A stretch of 64,000 nt of DNA from Turneriella parva DSM 21527 (GCF_000266885.1 NC_018020.1:3472001-3536000), one strand, 5' to 3'. Positions 38,060 to 47,007 are shown, counted from the first letter of the stretch. Notes: generated by a model not told the origin, from the sequence alone. Translations and numbers: made by a program.

Positions 38060-38451
38060 TCGAAACCCTCGATGCCGCGCAATGGCTTGTGCGAGATCAG
38101 TTTTTTTTCGCGTCCAATACGCACGGCTTCCTTGAGGATTTCAACTTCTTCCGTCTTACGACCCAAAATGCTCTCCAGCCGACGGATGCGCTCTTGGAGC
38201 TGCCTGACCTGCGATACGGGCAATACTTCCTCTTCGCTGCCAACAGCCGTCAGAGCGCCAGCCTCTTTCAGCTTTTTCCATTTGAAAATCTGCGTCGCTG
38301 CGATTCCATGTTTTCGGGCCACATACGACATGCTCATACCGGGCTGTTCGGCCTCTACCAGAATCTCCAGTTTCTCCGCGACCGACCATCTGCGCCGCCG
38401 CTGGACGGTTGTGACTAACTCTACCTTAGCCTTAGTACTATCATTATTCAT
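38056..38451 (-). CDS. IS3-family transposase OrfA
   Basis: 131 aa. The N-terminal HTH_Tnp_1 domain (RRRRWSVAEKLEILVEAEQPG, YVARKHGIAATQIFKWKK) binds the ends. A leucine-zipper-like helix follows (VRQLQERIRRLESILGRKTEEVEIL). A run of eight A (T8 at 38101-38108) within the gene is a possible slippage site for making an OrfAB fusion. Confidence 0.92.
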   Translation of the reverse strand: MNNDSTKAKVELVTTVQRRRRWSVAEKLEILVEAEQPGMSMSYVARKHGIAATQIFKWKKLKEAGALTAVGSEEEVLPVSQVRQLQERIRRLESILGRKTEEVEILKEAVRIGREKKLISHKPLRGIEGFE

Positions 38452-38689
38452 ATCACTACTCCTATGTCTTAGGAGCAGGATAAGGTGTCCGGTGATTTAG
38501 GGGGTCGCTACAGATGCGATTTCGTATCAGTCCTACCTAAGTGCCATATTCAATGGCCGTTAAAAGTATTTTATCCCATGTTGGCTGACCATTCCTTGCT
38601 CAACAAGACTCAATATAGAGAAGCCTTTCTTATGAATGAATGTGCGAAAACTTCTTGACCTTCGCGAGTAATAATATTTGAATGAAGTC

Positions 38690-39271
38690 ATGGTGCAAGC
38701 ATATAAGCGTTATCAGGCTATCAAAAAAATATGTGTCCTTTCGTGTATCTTTAGCATAGCAATTATGTGTAAGAAGCCTGTAGAAAATAATAAGCTACCT
38801 GTAGAGAATAAAATAATGTACGCCGCAGCAAAAACTGGCTTGAAAGTTTATGAGCAGCCAATTCTAAATAGCAAGGTCCTCAAAGACGTTCCATTCGGGG
38901 TGATGGTCGACGTCAAAGAGGAGAGAGTCGAAAAAAAAGACTTATACGGTACTCTCGGAAGATGGGCTCACATAAAATGCAATTCAAATAGCAATATAGA
39001 ATGCGACGGGTGGGTCTTGAGCGGGGAGCTCTCTGAAGTGCTAACCCCAGAAATGACCGCCGCAATGCGGGAGAAAGAACCGGCTGCGAAGGCGGTAAAA
39101 GCGCCTACGTGTTCTGAAAGGTGTAAGCTGGGATATGACAGGGGAATGACGAGATGCGAGGCGGCATTGCAAAAATGCGAAAGAGGCGATTGCTATGGAG
39201 AGAATAGCCGCTGCTACGACAAAGTAGTCAACACAGACCAGGCATGTATGAAAGAATGTGATAGATTTTAG
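38690..39271 (+). CDS. SH3-domain lipoprotein with Cys-rich tail
   Basis: Original gene of C45, 193 aa. The lipobox SIAIMC ends near residue 27. An SH3b-like domain follows (GLKVYEQPILNSKVLKDVPFG, WAHIKC, CDGWVLSGELSEVL). The last ~50 residues hold nine Cys in a CxxxC-rich pattern (CSERCKLGYDRGMTRCEAAL, QKCERGDC, RCYDK, ACMKECDRF), probably disulfide-linked. A TTG 12 bases upstream is in frame. Confidence 0.75.
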   Translation: MVQAYKRYQAIKKICVLSCIFSIAIMCKKPVENNKLPVENKIMYAAAKTGLKVYEQPILNSKVLKDVPFGVMVDVKEERVEKKDLYGTLGRWAHIKCNSNSNIECDGWVLSGELSEVLTPEMTAAMREKEPAAKAVKAPTCSERCKLGYDRGMTRCEAALQKCERGDCYGENSRCYDKVVNTDQACMKECDRF

Positions 39272-39459
39272 ATGCCTTGGGCGCCTTGGAAATCACTTTA
39301 CACTTAATCTCAGAAAATTCCGAACATCTTGGTCTGGGCTTTCACATATAGAGTCGTTTTAGGCAAGCCGTACGACGCTTGGTGGCAAAATGCTCCATAG
39401 TGAGACGACACTGGTGTCGCCTAGGCGGTATTGTCCGGGATCACAGGCGCAATTACTTC

Positions 39460-39653
39460 AGACAACAAGTTTTACCTGCTGCGCGCACGACCACTTCGTT
39501 GGGTCGTGTGCTCGGCCACTCCGCGCCAAAGATGCCTTGCGCCCGCCGGCCAGTGGGCCTGCATTGGCGGGCTCAGGCAGGCGCTCCGGGCACATTTTTG
39601 CTTGTGTCTAAGAAGCCACAAGCAAAAACGTCAAGGTAAAACCAACGTTGGGC
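39460..39653 (+). repeat. attC site closing C45 (family C)
   Basis: 194 bp. R'' AGACAAC, R' GTTGGGC. C45 ends pair across the IS: start ...GAAATAATTGCGCC, end GGCGCAATTACTTC... Confidence 0.87.
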
Positions 39654-39674
39654 GCCATTTGAAAGATTAAAAAC

Positions 39675-40304
39675 ATGAGCATTTCATCTAAGAACATTAT
39701 TACTTATTACAAAGACTTACCCGCAGAATTTCAATCTGGCAAGAACTTACACTCAGATTATGCATACAAAGAATACGATGGCTCGGTACTCTGTATTGAC
39801 ATTAAAGCAATGACCGTTTTAGCTGATGCGTTTACGGTTGATACTTTGCTAGAGCTGGCATCAATTCATCATTCGAAAATCTTCGAAGTGGTTCATAATT
39901 ACGATGGTTTTATCGGCCGCACGAATGGAGCCTTCAATCAATCCTTCTTTATCCAAGACAAGAATCAAAGTGCGGCAAAACGAGCTTGCTTAGCGGCGAA
40001 AGAAATAGTTACTTATTTTCTAGAAAATCCAATTTATGAAGGGTTAGATATTACATTAAAGGCGGGCATAAATACTGGCAGCTTCTATTTAATGTCTGTG
40101 GGTGATGAAAAAAGCAGACAGATTATTACGTCTGGCATTGACGTTAACTATGCTGAAGATCTAATGGAGAAGACCCGTTATTACGATACGACCATCATGC
40201 TCAGTGAAACCACCAAGAACGGCCTTGATTTAGAAACGAGGCAAATTGACTCCATTTATAGAAAAGGTGTTGAAGGGGCTCATTCTATATTTCAACTGTT
40301 ATGA
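39675..40304 (+). CDS. Class III nucleotidyl cyclase-like domain, probably inactive
   Basis: Single gene of C46, 209 aa. The whole protein resembles one adenylate/guanylate cyclase catalytic domain: GSVLCIDIKAMTVLAD (first metal-binding Asp kept), DGFIGRTNGAFNQSFF where active enzymes have a second Asp (GDG-type; lost here), then LKAGINTGSFYLMSVGDEKSRQIITSGIDVNYAEDL and a closing strand. Loss of the second metal Asp suggests a regulatory or nucleotide-sensing role. No membrane or sensor domain is attached. Confidence 0.72.
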   Translation: MSISSKNIITYYKDLPAEFQSGKNLHSDYAYKEYDGSVLCIDIKAMTVLADAFTVDTLLELASIHHSKIFEVVHNYDGFIGRTNGAFNQSFFIQDKNQSAAKRACLAAKEIVTYFLENPIYEGLDITLKAGINTGSFYLMSVGDEKSRQIITSGIDVNYAEDLMEKTRYYDTTIMLSETTKNGLDLETRQIDSIYRKGVEGAHSIFQLL

Positions 40305-40333
40305 GCATACTTCTGAAAATCTTTCAAACGGGC

Positions 40334-40549
40334 GCCCAACAAATTTTACGCGCTGCGCCGCGACCACTTCGTTGGGTCGCGTGCTCGGGTCTCCGCGGCA
40401 TAAGATCGCGGACGACGCGCACACCGGGAGGTGTGTTTTCGCGCGTCGCCGCGAGCCGCTACGACCACATTTTTTGACGCGAATCGGCTTTACAAAATGA
40501 TTAAATGACACAGGCGTCAAAAAACGTCAGCGTAAAATCCACGTTGTCT
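40334..40549 (+). repeat. attC site closing C46 (family D)
   Basis: 216 bp. R'' GCCCAAC, R' GTTGTCT. C46 ends: start GTTGGGCGCCATTTGAAAG, end CTTTCAAACGGGCGCCCAAC. Confidence 0.86.
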
Positions 40550-40563
40550 GAAATTTGCGGGGA

Positions 40564-40887
40564 CTAATCTATAAGCATTTCTCTCAGCACTGACTTAACT
40601 GAGCCAATGGCTTCAATATTGACCTTACCAAGCTTCTTAACTAAACGCGCTTTATCGACCGTACGAATCTGGTCGAGGACAATATATCCGGTCTTCTTTT
40701 TGAATACTGTTTTCACTCGTGTCGGATAATTTCGCGAAACGGTTGTCATAGGGGCGATGATTATCGTGGAAATATTACCGTTCATCTCATTTGGTGATAT
40801 GATGAGGCATGGCCTGGTTTTCTTAATCTCATGGCCGATAGTCGGATCAAGATTTATGAGAAATACGTCGTATTGTTCCACTACCAT
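40564..40887 (-). CDS. mazF: MazF/PemK family toxin
   Basis: Second gene of the C47 module, 107 aa, minus strand. EQYDVFLINLDPTIGHEIKKTRPCLIISP at the N-terminus, then STIIIAPMTT and GYIVLDQIRTVDKARL are the MazF/PemK landmarks. These ribonucleases cleave mRNA at short motifs. The gene overlaps the antitoxin by 7 bases. Confidence 0.93.
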   Translation of the reverse strand: MVVEQYDVFLINLDPTIGHEIKKTRPCLIISPNEMNGNISTIIIAPMTTVSRNYPTRVKTVFKKKTGYIVLDQIRTVDKARLVKKLGKVNIEAIGSVKSVLREMLID

Positions 40888-41129
40888 TGCCAGTCTCGAT
40901 CTGCCGCATCTGTGAAATCGGGCATTAATAACCTATCATCCCGGTTTGTCGCCATCTCTTTGAATTTCTTTGCCCAACCTGCTCGAGCCTTGCTTTTTAT
41001 AGGTTTCAAAAGAAGTCCATCTTTCGTCGAGGTAACATCCACCTCTTCTTCGATATGGTATTGTTCCAAAATACTTTTGGGGATCCGCAGCCCTTTCGAG
41101 TTGCCCACCTTTACTATCTGCAAGATCAT
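40881..41129 (-). CDS. mazE: MazE-like (AbrB/SpoVT fold) antitoxin
   Basis: First gene of the C47 module, 82 aa. MILQIVKVGNSKGLRIPKSILEQYHIEEEVDV is the swapped-hairpin AbrB DNA-binding domain; the C-terminal FKEMATNRDDRLLMPDFTDAADRDW tail is the MazF-binding part. Start ATG 41129; a longer frame begins 9 bases upstream. Confidence 0.92.
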   Translation of the reverse strand: MILQIVKVGNSKGLRIPKSILEQYHIEEEVDVTSTKDGLLLKPIKSKARAGWAKKFKEMATNRDDRLLMPDFTDAADRDWQW

Positions 41130-41138
41130 ACCGATCAA

Positions 41139-41157
41139 GTAATTACATTGTAATCAC
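41139..41157 (-). promoter_or_regulatory. Operator palindrome of mazEF
   Basis: On the minus strand GTGATTACA-a-TGTAATTAC, one mismatch, directly downstream of TTGACG and upstream of mazE. It is a likely MazE/MazEF binding site. Confidence 0.55.
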
Positions 41158-41193
41158 TTCGTCAAGTTTTTCTATTCCGAACCCGCAAACTTC

Positions 41194-41388
41194 AGACAAC
41201 AAATTTTATTTGCTGCGCTCCCTGCGGTGCAGTTGCTCCTCGGGTGCTCGGTCTCCGGTGACAAAGATGCATGGACGCCCGCGCTCTATCGAGCGTAATT
41301 GGCGGGCGCCATGCAGTCACCTACGACACATTTTGGCTTGTGTCGAAGACGCCACAAGCCAAAACGTCAAATAAAATACGCGTTCTCT
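41194..41388 (+). repeat. attC site closing C47 (family H)
   Basis: 195 bp. R'' AGACAAC, R' GTTCTCT. Arms ATTTTATTTG and AAATAAAAT. C47 ends: start GTTGTCTGAAATTTGCGG, end CCGCAAACTTCAGACAAC. Confidence 0.87.
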
Positions 41389-41417
41389 GCAATGATTTGA
41401 CAATTGACATAGTGCTC

Positions 41418-41435
41418 CCCGACATCCATGTCGGG
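41418..41435 (+). repeat. TCC-loop hairpin 17
   Basis: CCCGAC-atccat-GTCGGG at the start of C48. Bottom-strand loop ATGGAT. Confidence 0.7.
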
Positions 41436-41499
41436 CTTGCCCACCGCTGCCGTCTTTGGAGATAGGCGAAAGGCGCCAAACGCTCAAGAATAGGGTATT

Positions 41500-41751
41500 A
41501 TGACGATAATTTTCACAAATCATGCTCTTGAGCAAGCAGAGTTACGTGGAACCAATGAAGTCGAAATGACTGTGGCTATTGAGCAAGGTGAAGAAATTCC
41601 GGCCAAAAAGAGCCGATTTATGCGACGCAAGAACTTCGAATTCAACGCAACTTGGCAAGGCAAACCTTATCAGATTAAGCAGGTTGCGCCAGTCTTCGTT
41701 AGAGAAAACGAAAAAATAGTTGTCATCACGGTATATACTTTCTATTTTTAG
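41500..41751 (+). CDS. DUF4258 family protein (putative toxin)
   Basis: First gene of C48, 83 aa. IIFTNHALEQAELRGTNEVEMTVAI has the conserved HA..R.RGI-like start of DUF4258, and the end IKQVAPVFVRENEKIVVITVYTFYF matches its closing VITVY strand. DUF4258/DUF2283 neighbours are widely regarded as toxin-antitoxin-like; biochemical activity unknown. Confidence 0.85.
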   Translation: MTIIFTNHALEQAELRGTNEVEMTVAIEQGEEIPAKKSRFMRRKNFEFNATWQGKPYQIKQVAPVFVRENEKIVVITVYTFYF

Positions 41752-41762
41752 CCAGAGGCCCT

Positions 41763-41981
41763 ATGAAAATCTCATACGACGAAAAGTACGATACTATGTA
41801 TATAAAGCTCATAGATGAGCCCGTAGAATGCCGCACATTGCAGCTGTCAGAAGATGTAGCGCTAAATATTGGCCCAAACGAAAAGCTCGTTGGCATAGAA
41901 ATACTTGATGCTAAACAGGTTATTGGCCACGGTAAAGTCCCCAGTGTTGTACTGGATAACCTAAAACAAGCCGTAGCATAG
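41763..41981 (+). CDS. DUF2283 family protein (putative antitoxin)
   Basis: Second gene of C48, 72 aa. MKISYDEKYDTMYIKLIDEPV and VGIEILDAKQVI are the DUF2283 signature (DAMYI-like, GIEILDA). It starts 11 bases after the DUF4258 gene and is probably co-transcribed. Confidence 0.88.
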   Translation: MKISYDEKYDTMYIKLIDEPVECRTLQLSEDVALNIGPNEKLVGIEILDAKQVIGHGKVPSVVLDNLKQAVA

Positions 41982-41990
41982 GCTTTTACT

Positions 41991-42018
41991 CGATTTTCGC
42001 CCTCCTTGGCGAAAATCG
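41991..42018 (+). repeat. TCC-loop hairpin 18
   Basis: CGATTTTCGCC-ctcctt-GGCGAAAATCG, 9 bases after the DUF2283 gene. Bottom-strand loop AAGGAG. Confidence 0.75.
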
Positions 42019-42046
42019 CTACTACACTAAATTGTCAAATCACTGC

Positions 42047-42262
42047 AGAGAACAAAATTTACCTGCTGCGCTCGCTGCGGTGCCGTGGCTCCTCGCGTGC
42101 TCGGCCCTACGCGCCGAAGATCGCGGACAAAGCACAAGCGGGACGCTTGTTTTGTGCTTTGCCGCGAGGCGCTGCGGGCACAATTGGTGACGCAAGAGTG
42201 GCTTTACAATCCGAATTAATGACACCTGCGTCACCAATCGTCAGGTAAATTCCACGTTGCCC
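42047..42262 (+). repeat. attC site closing C48 (family G)
   Basis: 216 bp. R'' AGAGAAC, R' GTTGCCC. C48 ends: start GTTCTCTGCAATGATTTGAC, end GTCAAATCACTGCAGAGAAC. Confidence 0.88.
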
Positions 42263-42715
42263 GCCATGCCTATGCGTGGCCGAAAAATAGAAGAGTTACT
42301 GTGTGCAGTCGAGCTTGCGGCTTGCTATTTGGGTGAAGATTAGAGTTTGGCGACTGGCGCAAGCACGACTGCTCGGTGGGCCCTCCTGGTATCGAGGTTC
42401 GTGAGCGTCAGAAATCCTACTATTTGTTCGAATTCGGTATTGCGGCTTCGCAGGCCACGCATCGCGAGCTTGTGAGCCATTGACCCCTGGCCGATCGATG
42501 CGACGTCGCGCTCGCGAGTCGGCACAGCGGGCAACAGATTTTACAAGCTGCGCCGCCATTCGCTACGCGAAAGGCGTGCTCGGTCTCGGCGACGAAGATG
42601 CGTCGACGCCCGCAGCTCAGTTGAGCTTTATTGGCGGGCGCGCCGCAGTCGCCTTCGACACAATTTGGGTTGCGCCGAAGACGGCACACCCCAAATCGTC
42701 TTGCAAAATCAAACG
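42257..42715 (+). repeat. Type E cassette, copy 13 (C49)
   Basis: 459 bp, attC 42529-42721. Subtype I. R'' flank GGCACAGCGGGCAAC carries a G-to-A change. Confidence 0.85.
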
Positions 42716-42789
42716 TTGGGCGAAATCGATGGGCGCAAGAAAAGACTTTTCATGGTATTCTTTCTAAGTATTCAAACAATTTTACTCTA

Positions 42790-43140
42790 ATGAAGCAGCT
42801 ACAACCGATAGAAACAGTACTGTCCTATGACTATACACGACACCTCGGGCCGAGATTCGACAGTGCGGGCATTAAGATCGAAATACTACCAAGTAACACC
42901 TCATTAGAGGTAATAGCCGACCCTAATTTGCGAAATCCTGAATATTTTGAAGCCGCAAAAAGAGGTGTATTTGAGGGCCTAGAATTGATTTTTCCCAATG
43001 AGAAATTCACAGGCAAAATAATAATTCGTGATTTGATCGCTCATGAAGTACATTCGTCAGAGGTGGCTTTTCTGCGTGGAGCCAAGGCTTTGGTTGCTTC
43101 AATACCGGGACTTTTAGCCGAAATAAGACCCAAAGCATGA
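42790..43140 (+). CDS. Hypothetical protein
   Basis: Single gene of C50, 116 aa, soluble. SYDYTRHLGPRFDSAGIKIEIL then FEGLELIFPNEKFTGKIIIRDLIAHEVHSSEVAFL suggest an alpha/beta fold. No family recognised. The frame extends upstream into attC, but ATG 42790 is the first sensible start after the crossover. Confidence 0.62.
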   Translation: MKQLQPIETVLSYDYTRHLGPRFDSAGIKIEILPSNTSLEVIADPNLRNPEYFEAAKRGVFEGLELIFPNEKFTGKIIIRDLIAHEVHSSEVAFLRGAKALVASIPGLLAEIRPKA

Positions 43141-43168
43141 TGCTTTTACCGTGGCGGCCATCGACATC

Positions 43169-43384
43169 GCCCAACAAAATTTACCTGCTGCGCTCGCTGC
43201 GGTGCCGTGGCTCCTCGCGTGCTCGGCCCTACGCGCCAGAAGATCGCGGACAAAGCACAAGCGGGACGCTTGTTTTGTGCTTTGCCGCGAGGCGCTCCGG
43301 GCAGATTGAGTGACGCAAAATGGCTTTACAAAATACAAAGTTGAACGAAGCGTCACTCAACCTCAGGTAAATTCCGCGTTGTGC
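43169..43384 (+). repeat. attC site closing C50 (family G)
   Basis: 216 bp. R'' GCCCAAC, R' GTTGTGC. C50 ends: start GTTGGGCGAAATCGATGG, end CCATCGACATCGCCCAAC. Confidence 0.88.
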
Positions 43385-43417
43385 GAAAGAACCGCGAAAG
43401 ATTTTTATTTTTGCGCC

Positions 43418-43431
43418 CGCCATCCGTGGCG
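43418..43431 (+). repeat. TCC-loop hairpin 19 (short)
   Basis: CGCC-atccgt-GGCG near the start of C51. The stem is only 4 bp. Confidence 0.45.
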
Positions 43432-43461
43432 AGCTTCAGCCGTATGGCAATGAGTTAAGTA

Positions 43462-44379
43462 ATGGCAGTACCAGATTTTCAATCATTCTTCAGACCACTT
43501 CTTGAAATTGCGGGTGATGGCAAAGAGCATTCAATGTCAGAGGCAAGAGCCATAATCGCCAAGAACATGAATCTCTCAGAATCAGACCTTGCAGAGATGC
43601 TCGGCAGCGGTAAACAATCAAAATTCGATAATCGAGTAGCTTGGGCCAAAAGTTATTTCACTCAGGCAAAAGTGCTTGAGGCGCCGCGCCGGGGTTACTT
43701 CAAGATTACAGATCGCGGGGTACAACTCCTCAATGAAAAGCATGATCGAATTGATGTAAAAATTCTCAATAGATTCCCAGAGTTTGTAGAATTTCATACC
43801 GCGAAAGCGGATAAAGGGGACTCCGTAGATGACATTTCTGATAGTGCAGATACTACAGAAACCCCCGAGGAAAGCCTTGAAAAGGCGTATCAGTCCATTC
43901 GAAACGATCTCAGCAGCGCAGTTTTGGCGAAAGTAAAAACTAATACTCCGAAATTCTTTGAAAACCTCGTAATCGATTTGATGATTTCCCTGGGATACGG
44001 CGGTTCCCGAAAGGACGCCGGAAAATCGATTGGCCAGAGCGGTGATGAAGGTATAGACGGCATCATTAAAGAGGACATGCTAGGCTTAGATGTCATTTAC
44101 ATACAGGCGAAACGCTGGGAAGGCACAGTGGGTCGGCCCGAAATCCAGAAATTTGTTGGTGCCCTGCACGGCAAACGGGCAAAAAAGGGCGTCTTCATTA
44201 CAACTGGTAAATTTTCTCAAGATGCCATAGCCTACGTTGAAACCATTGACCCGAAGGTTATACTGATCGACGGTCGTCAATTGGCTGAGCTGATGATTGA
44301 TCACAATTTAGGTGTTTCAACCTCAAACTCATACGAAATCAAGAAAATGGATAGTGACTATTTTGATGAAACTGAATAA
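43462..44379 (+). CDS. mrr: Mrr family type IV restriction endonuclease
   Basis: Single gene of C51, 305 aa. The N-terminal ~95 residues form the Mrr_N winged helix (FRPLLEIAGDGKEHSMSEA, NRVAWAKSYFTQAKVLEAPRRGYFKITDRG). The C-terminal Mrr_cat domain has FFENLVIDLMISLGYGG, GDEGIDGIIKEDMLGLDVIYIQAKRW (D and QxK) and VGALHGKRAKKGVFITTGKFSQDA. It cuts methylated DNA in the cytoplasm. Length is that of complete Mrr proteins. Confidence 0.95.
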   Translation: MAVPDFQSFFRPLLEIAGDGKEHSMSEARAIIAKNMNLSESDLAEMLGSGKQSKFDNRVAWAKSYFTQAKVLEAPRRGYFKITDRGVQLLNEKHDRIDVKILNRFPEFVEFHTAKADKGDSVDDISDSADTTETPEESLEKAYQSIRNDLSSAVLAKVKTNTPKFFENLVIDLMISLGYGGSRKDAGKSIGQSGDEGIDGIIKEDMLGLDVIYIQAKRWEGTVGRPEIQKFVGALHGKRAKKGVFITTGKFSQDAIAYVETIDPKVILIDGRQLAELMIDHNLGVSTSNSYEIKKMDSDYFDETE

Positions 44380-44380
44380 C

Positions 44381-44408
44381 CCAGGCTCGCCTTCCTTGGC
44401 GAGCCTGG
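44381..44408 (+). repeat. TCC-loop hairpin 20
   Basis: CCAGGCTCGCC-ttcctt-GGCGAGCCTGG, directly after the mrr stop codon. Bottom-strand loop AAGGAA. Confidence 0.75.
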
Positions 44409-44434
44409 CATTTGCCGCGTGTCGCGGTTCCATC

Positions 44435-44653
44435 GCACAACAAGATTTACGAGCTGCGCTCCCTGCGGTGCCGTAGCTCCTCGGGTGCTCGGCCCTACGT
44501 GCCAAAGATGCCCTGCGCCCGCCGGCCTGTGGGCCTGCATTGGCGGGCTCGGGCAGGCACTTCGGGCAAATTTTGGCGGCTAAATATGCTTTTACCGAAT
44601 TTAAGAATTGACATAGTGCGCCGCCAAAACTTCTCGTAAATCCAACGTTGCCC
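44435..44653 (+). repeat. attC site closing C51 (family B)
   Basis: 219 bp. R'' GCACAAC, R' GTTGCCC. C51 ends: start GTTGTGCGAAAGAACCGCGA, end TCGCGGTTCCATCGCACAAC. Confidence 0.88.
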
Positions 44654-45106
44654 GCCATGCCTATGCGTGGCCGAAAAATAGAAGAGTTACTGTGTGCAGT
44701 CGAGCTTGCGGCTTGCTATTTGGGTGAAGATTAGAGTTTGGCGGCTGGCGCAAGCACGACTGCTCGGTGGGCGCTCATGGTATCGAGGTTCGTGAGCGTC
44801 AGAAATCCTGCTATTTGTTCGAATTCGGTATTGCGGCTTCGCAGGCCACGCATCGCGAGCTTGGGAGCAATAGGCCCCTGCCCGATCGATGCGACGTCGC
44901 GCTCGCGAGTCGGCACGGCGGGCAACAGATTTTACAAGCTGCGCCGCCATTCGCTACGCGAAAGGCGTGCTCGGTCTCGGCGACGAAGATGCGTCGACGC
45001 CCGCAGCTCAGTTGAGCTTTATTGGCGGGCGCGCCGCAGTCGCCTTCGACACAATTTGGGTTGCGCCGAAGACGGCACACCCCAAATCGTCTTGCAAAAT
45101 CAAACG
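44648..45106 (+). repeat. Type E cassette, copy 14 (C52)
   Basis: 459 bp, attC 44920-45112. Subtype I. Confidence 0.85.
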
Positions 45107-45136
45107 TTGGGCGAAAGTCGCGAAGGGAGATTAGAT

Positions 45137-46276
45137 ATGTTAAAATGTTCCATCATAGTGCTAATACTGCTTTGTTCTGCTACATTTGCTGGTTCAGAAA
45201 TACATTGGTTTAAGAGCATACCTGCAACTAATGAAAGCATTGAGTCTGTGCGTTGCATCCCAGAAAAGAAATCAATTCTCATAAGTTACGGCAATCAAAA
45301 GACGGCCGAATGGGATTACGAAAAGCTGAAGCTGAAAAAAGAGATTTCAGGTGTTGTGAAAGCGATTTCACCGGACGGGAAAAGTGCTATTTTTGTAGAA
45401 TCCGATAGGGCTGTGATCCGAACCTTCCCAAACTTGGCAGAAACTTGGCATATTAAGGGTACTAACTTTAATCAAGTTCTATTCAGCGCCAAAGGCCAAT
45501 TTCTGGCTGTTCAGCAACTTGGGATGCTCACCATTTGGTTGACGAGTACGCACAATAAATTTTTAGAATTGCAGCCCTCCGGGCGGCCGCCAGCTGACTT
45601 TGATTTCAGTTCCAATGAGCAATTCCTGGCGATCTCGCAATATGATCAATATGCGATCGCAGTTCTTGATCTGAAGAGCCAGAAGCCGCACGAGACCTTG
45701 AACGCCGAAAAGGACACCTACGCTTCAGGCCCATTAATTAATCCCAGGGTCGCTTTTCATAAGAGTCGTCCTATTCTGGCTTATTCAGATGCGACTGAAG
45801 CCCATGTGCGAAGTATTTTCAACCCTACCAAAGTCTGCCACTTGAATAAGCACAACAATTTTATCACCCACCTCCAATTCCTTAAGGCTTCGGATGAAAT
45901 TCTAACGTCTGGCGGCCGCATAGACCCTAGGATAATCATTTGGCAGCATGATACGTGCAAAGTGAAGGCAATTTTTGACCAGCATCAAGATGCCGTTTCT
46001 GCAATTGACTATGTGAATGAAACAGGCATTATTTCTGGTGATGAATCGGGTCAGCTCTATGCTTGGGACAGCAGATTCCCGGACAAAGCGATCAAATTGA
46101 CTGGTCATAAAGGCATAATCATGGACTTAACAGTGTGTGCACCTGATAACCTTGTAGCGCTCTCCGACGAAAAAGGCAGAGTAAACATTTGGCGATTACC
46201 TACTTCCTTTGGTGCCTCAACCGTCGCGACCTACGCCCAACAATATTTACCTGCTGCGCTCGCTGCGGTGCCGTAG
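45137..46276 (+). CDS. Exported WD40-like beta-propeller, reading into attC
   Basis: Single gene of C53, 379 aa. Signal peptide about 1-18 (CSIIVLILLCSATFAG). Six to seven WD40-like blades follow, the clearest near residues 270-365: EILTSGGRIDPRIIIWQHD, DAVSAIDYVNETGIISGDESGQLYAWDSR, KGIIMDLTVCAPDNLVALSDEKGRVNIWRL. It has no stop before R''; the last ~15 residues (AQQYLPAALAAVP) are coded by attC, ending at its TAG. The gene was probably truncated or lost its stop when the cassette formed. Confidence 0.82.
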   Translation: MLKCSIIVLILLCSATFAGSEIHWFKSIPATNESIESVRCIPEKKSILISYGNQKTAEWDYEKLKLKKEISGVVKAISPDGKSAIFVESDRAVIRTFPNLAETWHIKGTNFNQVLFSAKGQFLAVQQLGMLTIWLTSTHNKFLELQPSGRPPADFDFSSNEQFLAISQYDQYAIAVLDLKSQKPHETLNAEKDTYASGPLINPRVAFHKSRPILAYSDATEAHVRSIFNPTKVCHLNKHNNFITHLQFLKASDEILTSGGRIDPRIIIWQHDTCKVKAIFDQHQDAVSAIDYVNETGIISGDESGQLYAWDSRFPDKAIKLTGHKGIIMDLTVCAPDNLVALSDEKGRVNIWRLPTSFGASTVATYAQQYLPAALAAVP

Positions 46277-46459
46277 CTCCTCGCGTGCTCGGCCTCCGGT
46301 GGCCTGAAATGCGTTGACGCCCGCGCTCTATCGAGCTTTATTGGCGGGCGCAACGCAGCCACCTGCGGCACATCGATGGCGCGCCAAGAGCGGCTTCTGT
46401 AAGCAGACTGCATTCATTGTGCGGCGCACCATCGACGTCAGGTAAATCCAACGTTCTAA
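46235..46459 (+). repeat. attC site closing C53 (family A)
   Basis: 225 bp. R'' GCCCAAC, R' GTTCTAA. C53 ends: start GTTGGGCGAAAGTCGCGA, end TCGCGACCTACGCCCAAC. Confidence 0.88.
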
Positions 46460-47007
46460 GCCATTGCCTAGCGTCGCGAAGAGAAGCATTACCACTAAGA
46501 GCGCCTCATCATTGCAAGACATTTCCAAGCTTGAAAGCTAGTCGTGTAACGACTGCTACAATTGAAGATCGCGACGCTCCGCGATCGCTGCAAGAGTTTT
46601 ACCCAGGCGTATTCGCAAAACCCGAAAAGAGTTATCGGCGCGATGGATCAGATTTCGCGTTGCGCTGCGTTCGCGAGCTTTGGTTCATTCGTACGCGGCG
46701 GGAATTAGCGAGAGCTCGCGAACTCCGCTTTTTGCAGACCTCGCGCCGCTCTTCAGGTAAAGTGCGGGTTTTGCGAACACGCCACGACCTGCCCCCAAGC
46801 GATCGCTTGACGGCAACGGCTTAGAACAAATTTTACAAGCTGCGCCGCCAATCGCCTCGCGATTGGCGTGCTCGGTCTCGGCGACGAAGATGCGTCGACG
46901 CCCGCGGCTCGGTTGAGCTTTATTGGCGGGCGCGCCGCAGTCGCCTTCGACACAATTTGGGTTGCGCCGAAGACGGCACACCCCAAATCGTCTTGTAAAA
47001 TCAAGCG
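46454..47007 (+). repeat. Type F cassette, copy 8 (C54), with family E attC
   Basis: 554 bp, attC 46821-47013 of family E. By eye identical to copy 6, 16.7 kb upstream. Confidence 0.85.

Larger units (their letters stand above)
37211..38512 (+). mobile_element. IS3-family insertion sequence
   Basis: 1302 bp with imperfect terminal inverted repeats (TGCAGTGACCCCC at the left; TGTAGCGACCCCC read inward from the right) and a 5-bp target duplication GATGC (37206-37210 and 38513-38517). It holds two overlapping transposase genes on the minus strand. It inserted in the leader of C45, between the crossover and the lipoprotein gene, and could separate that gene from its promoter. Confidence 0.9.
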
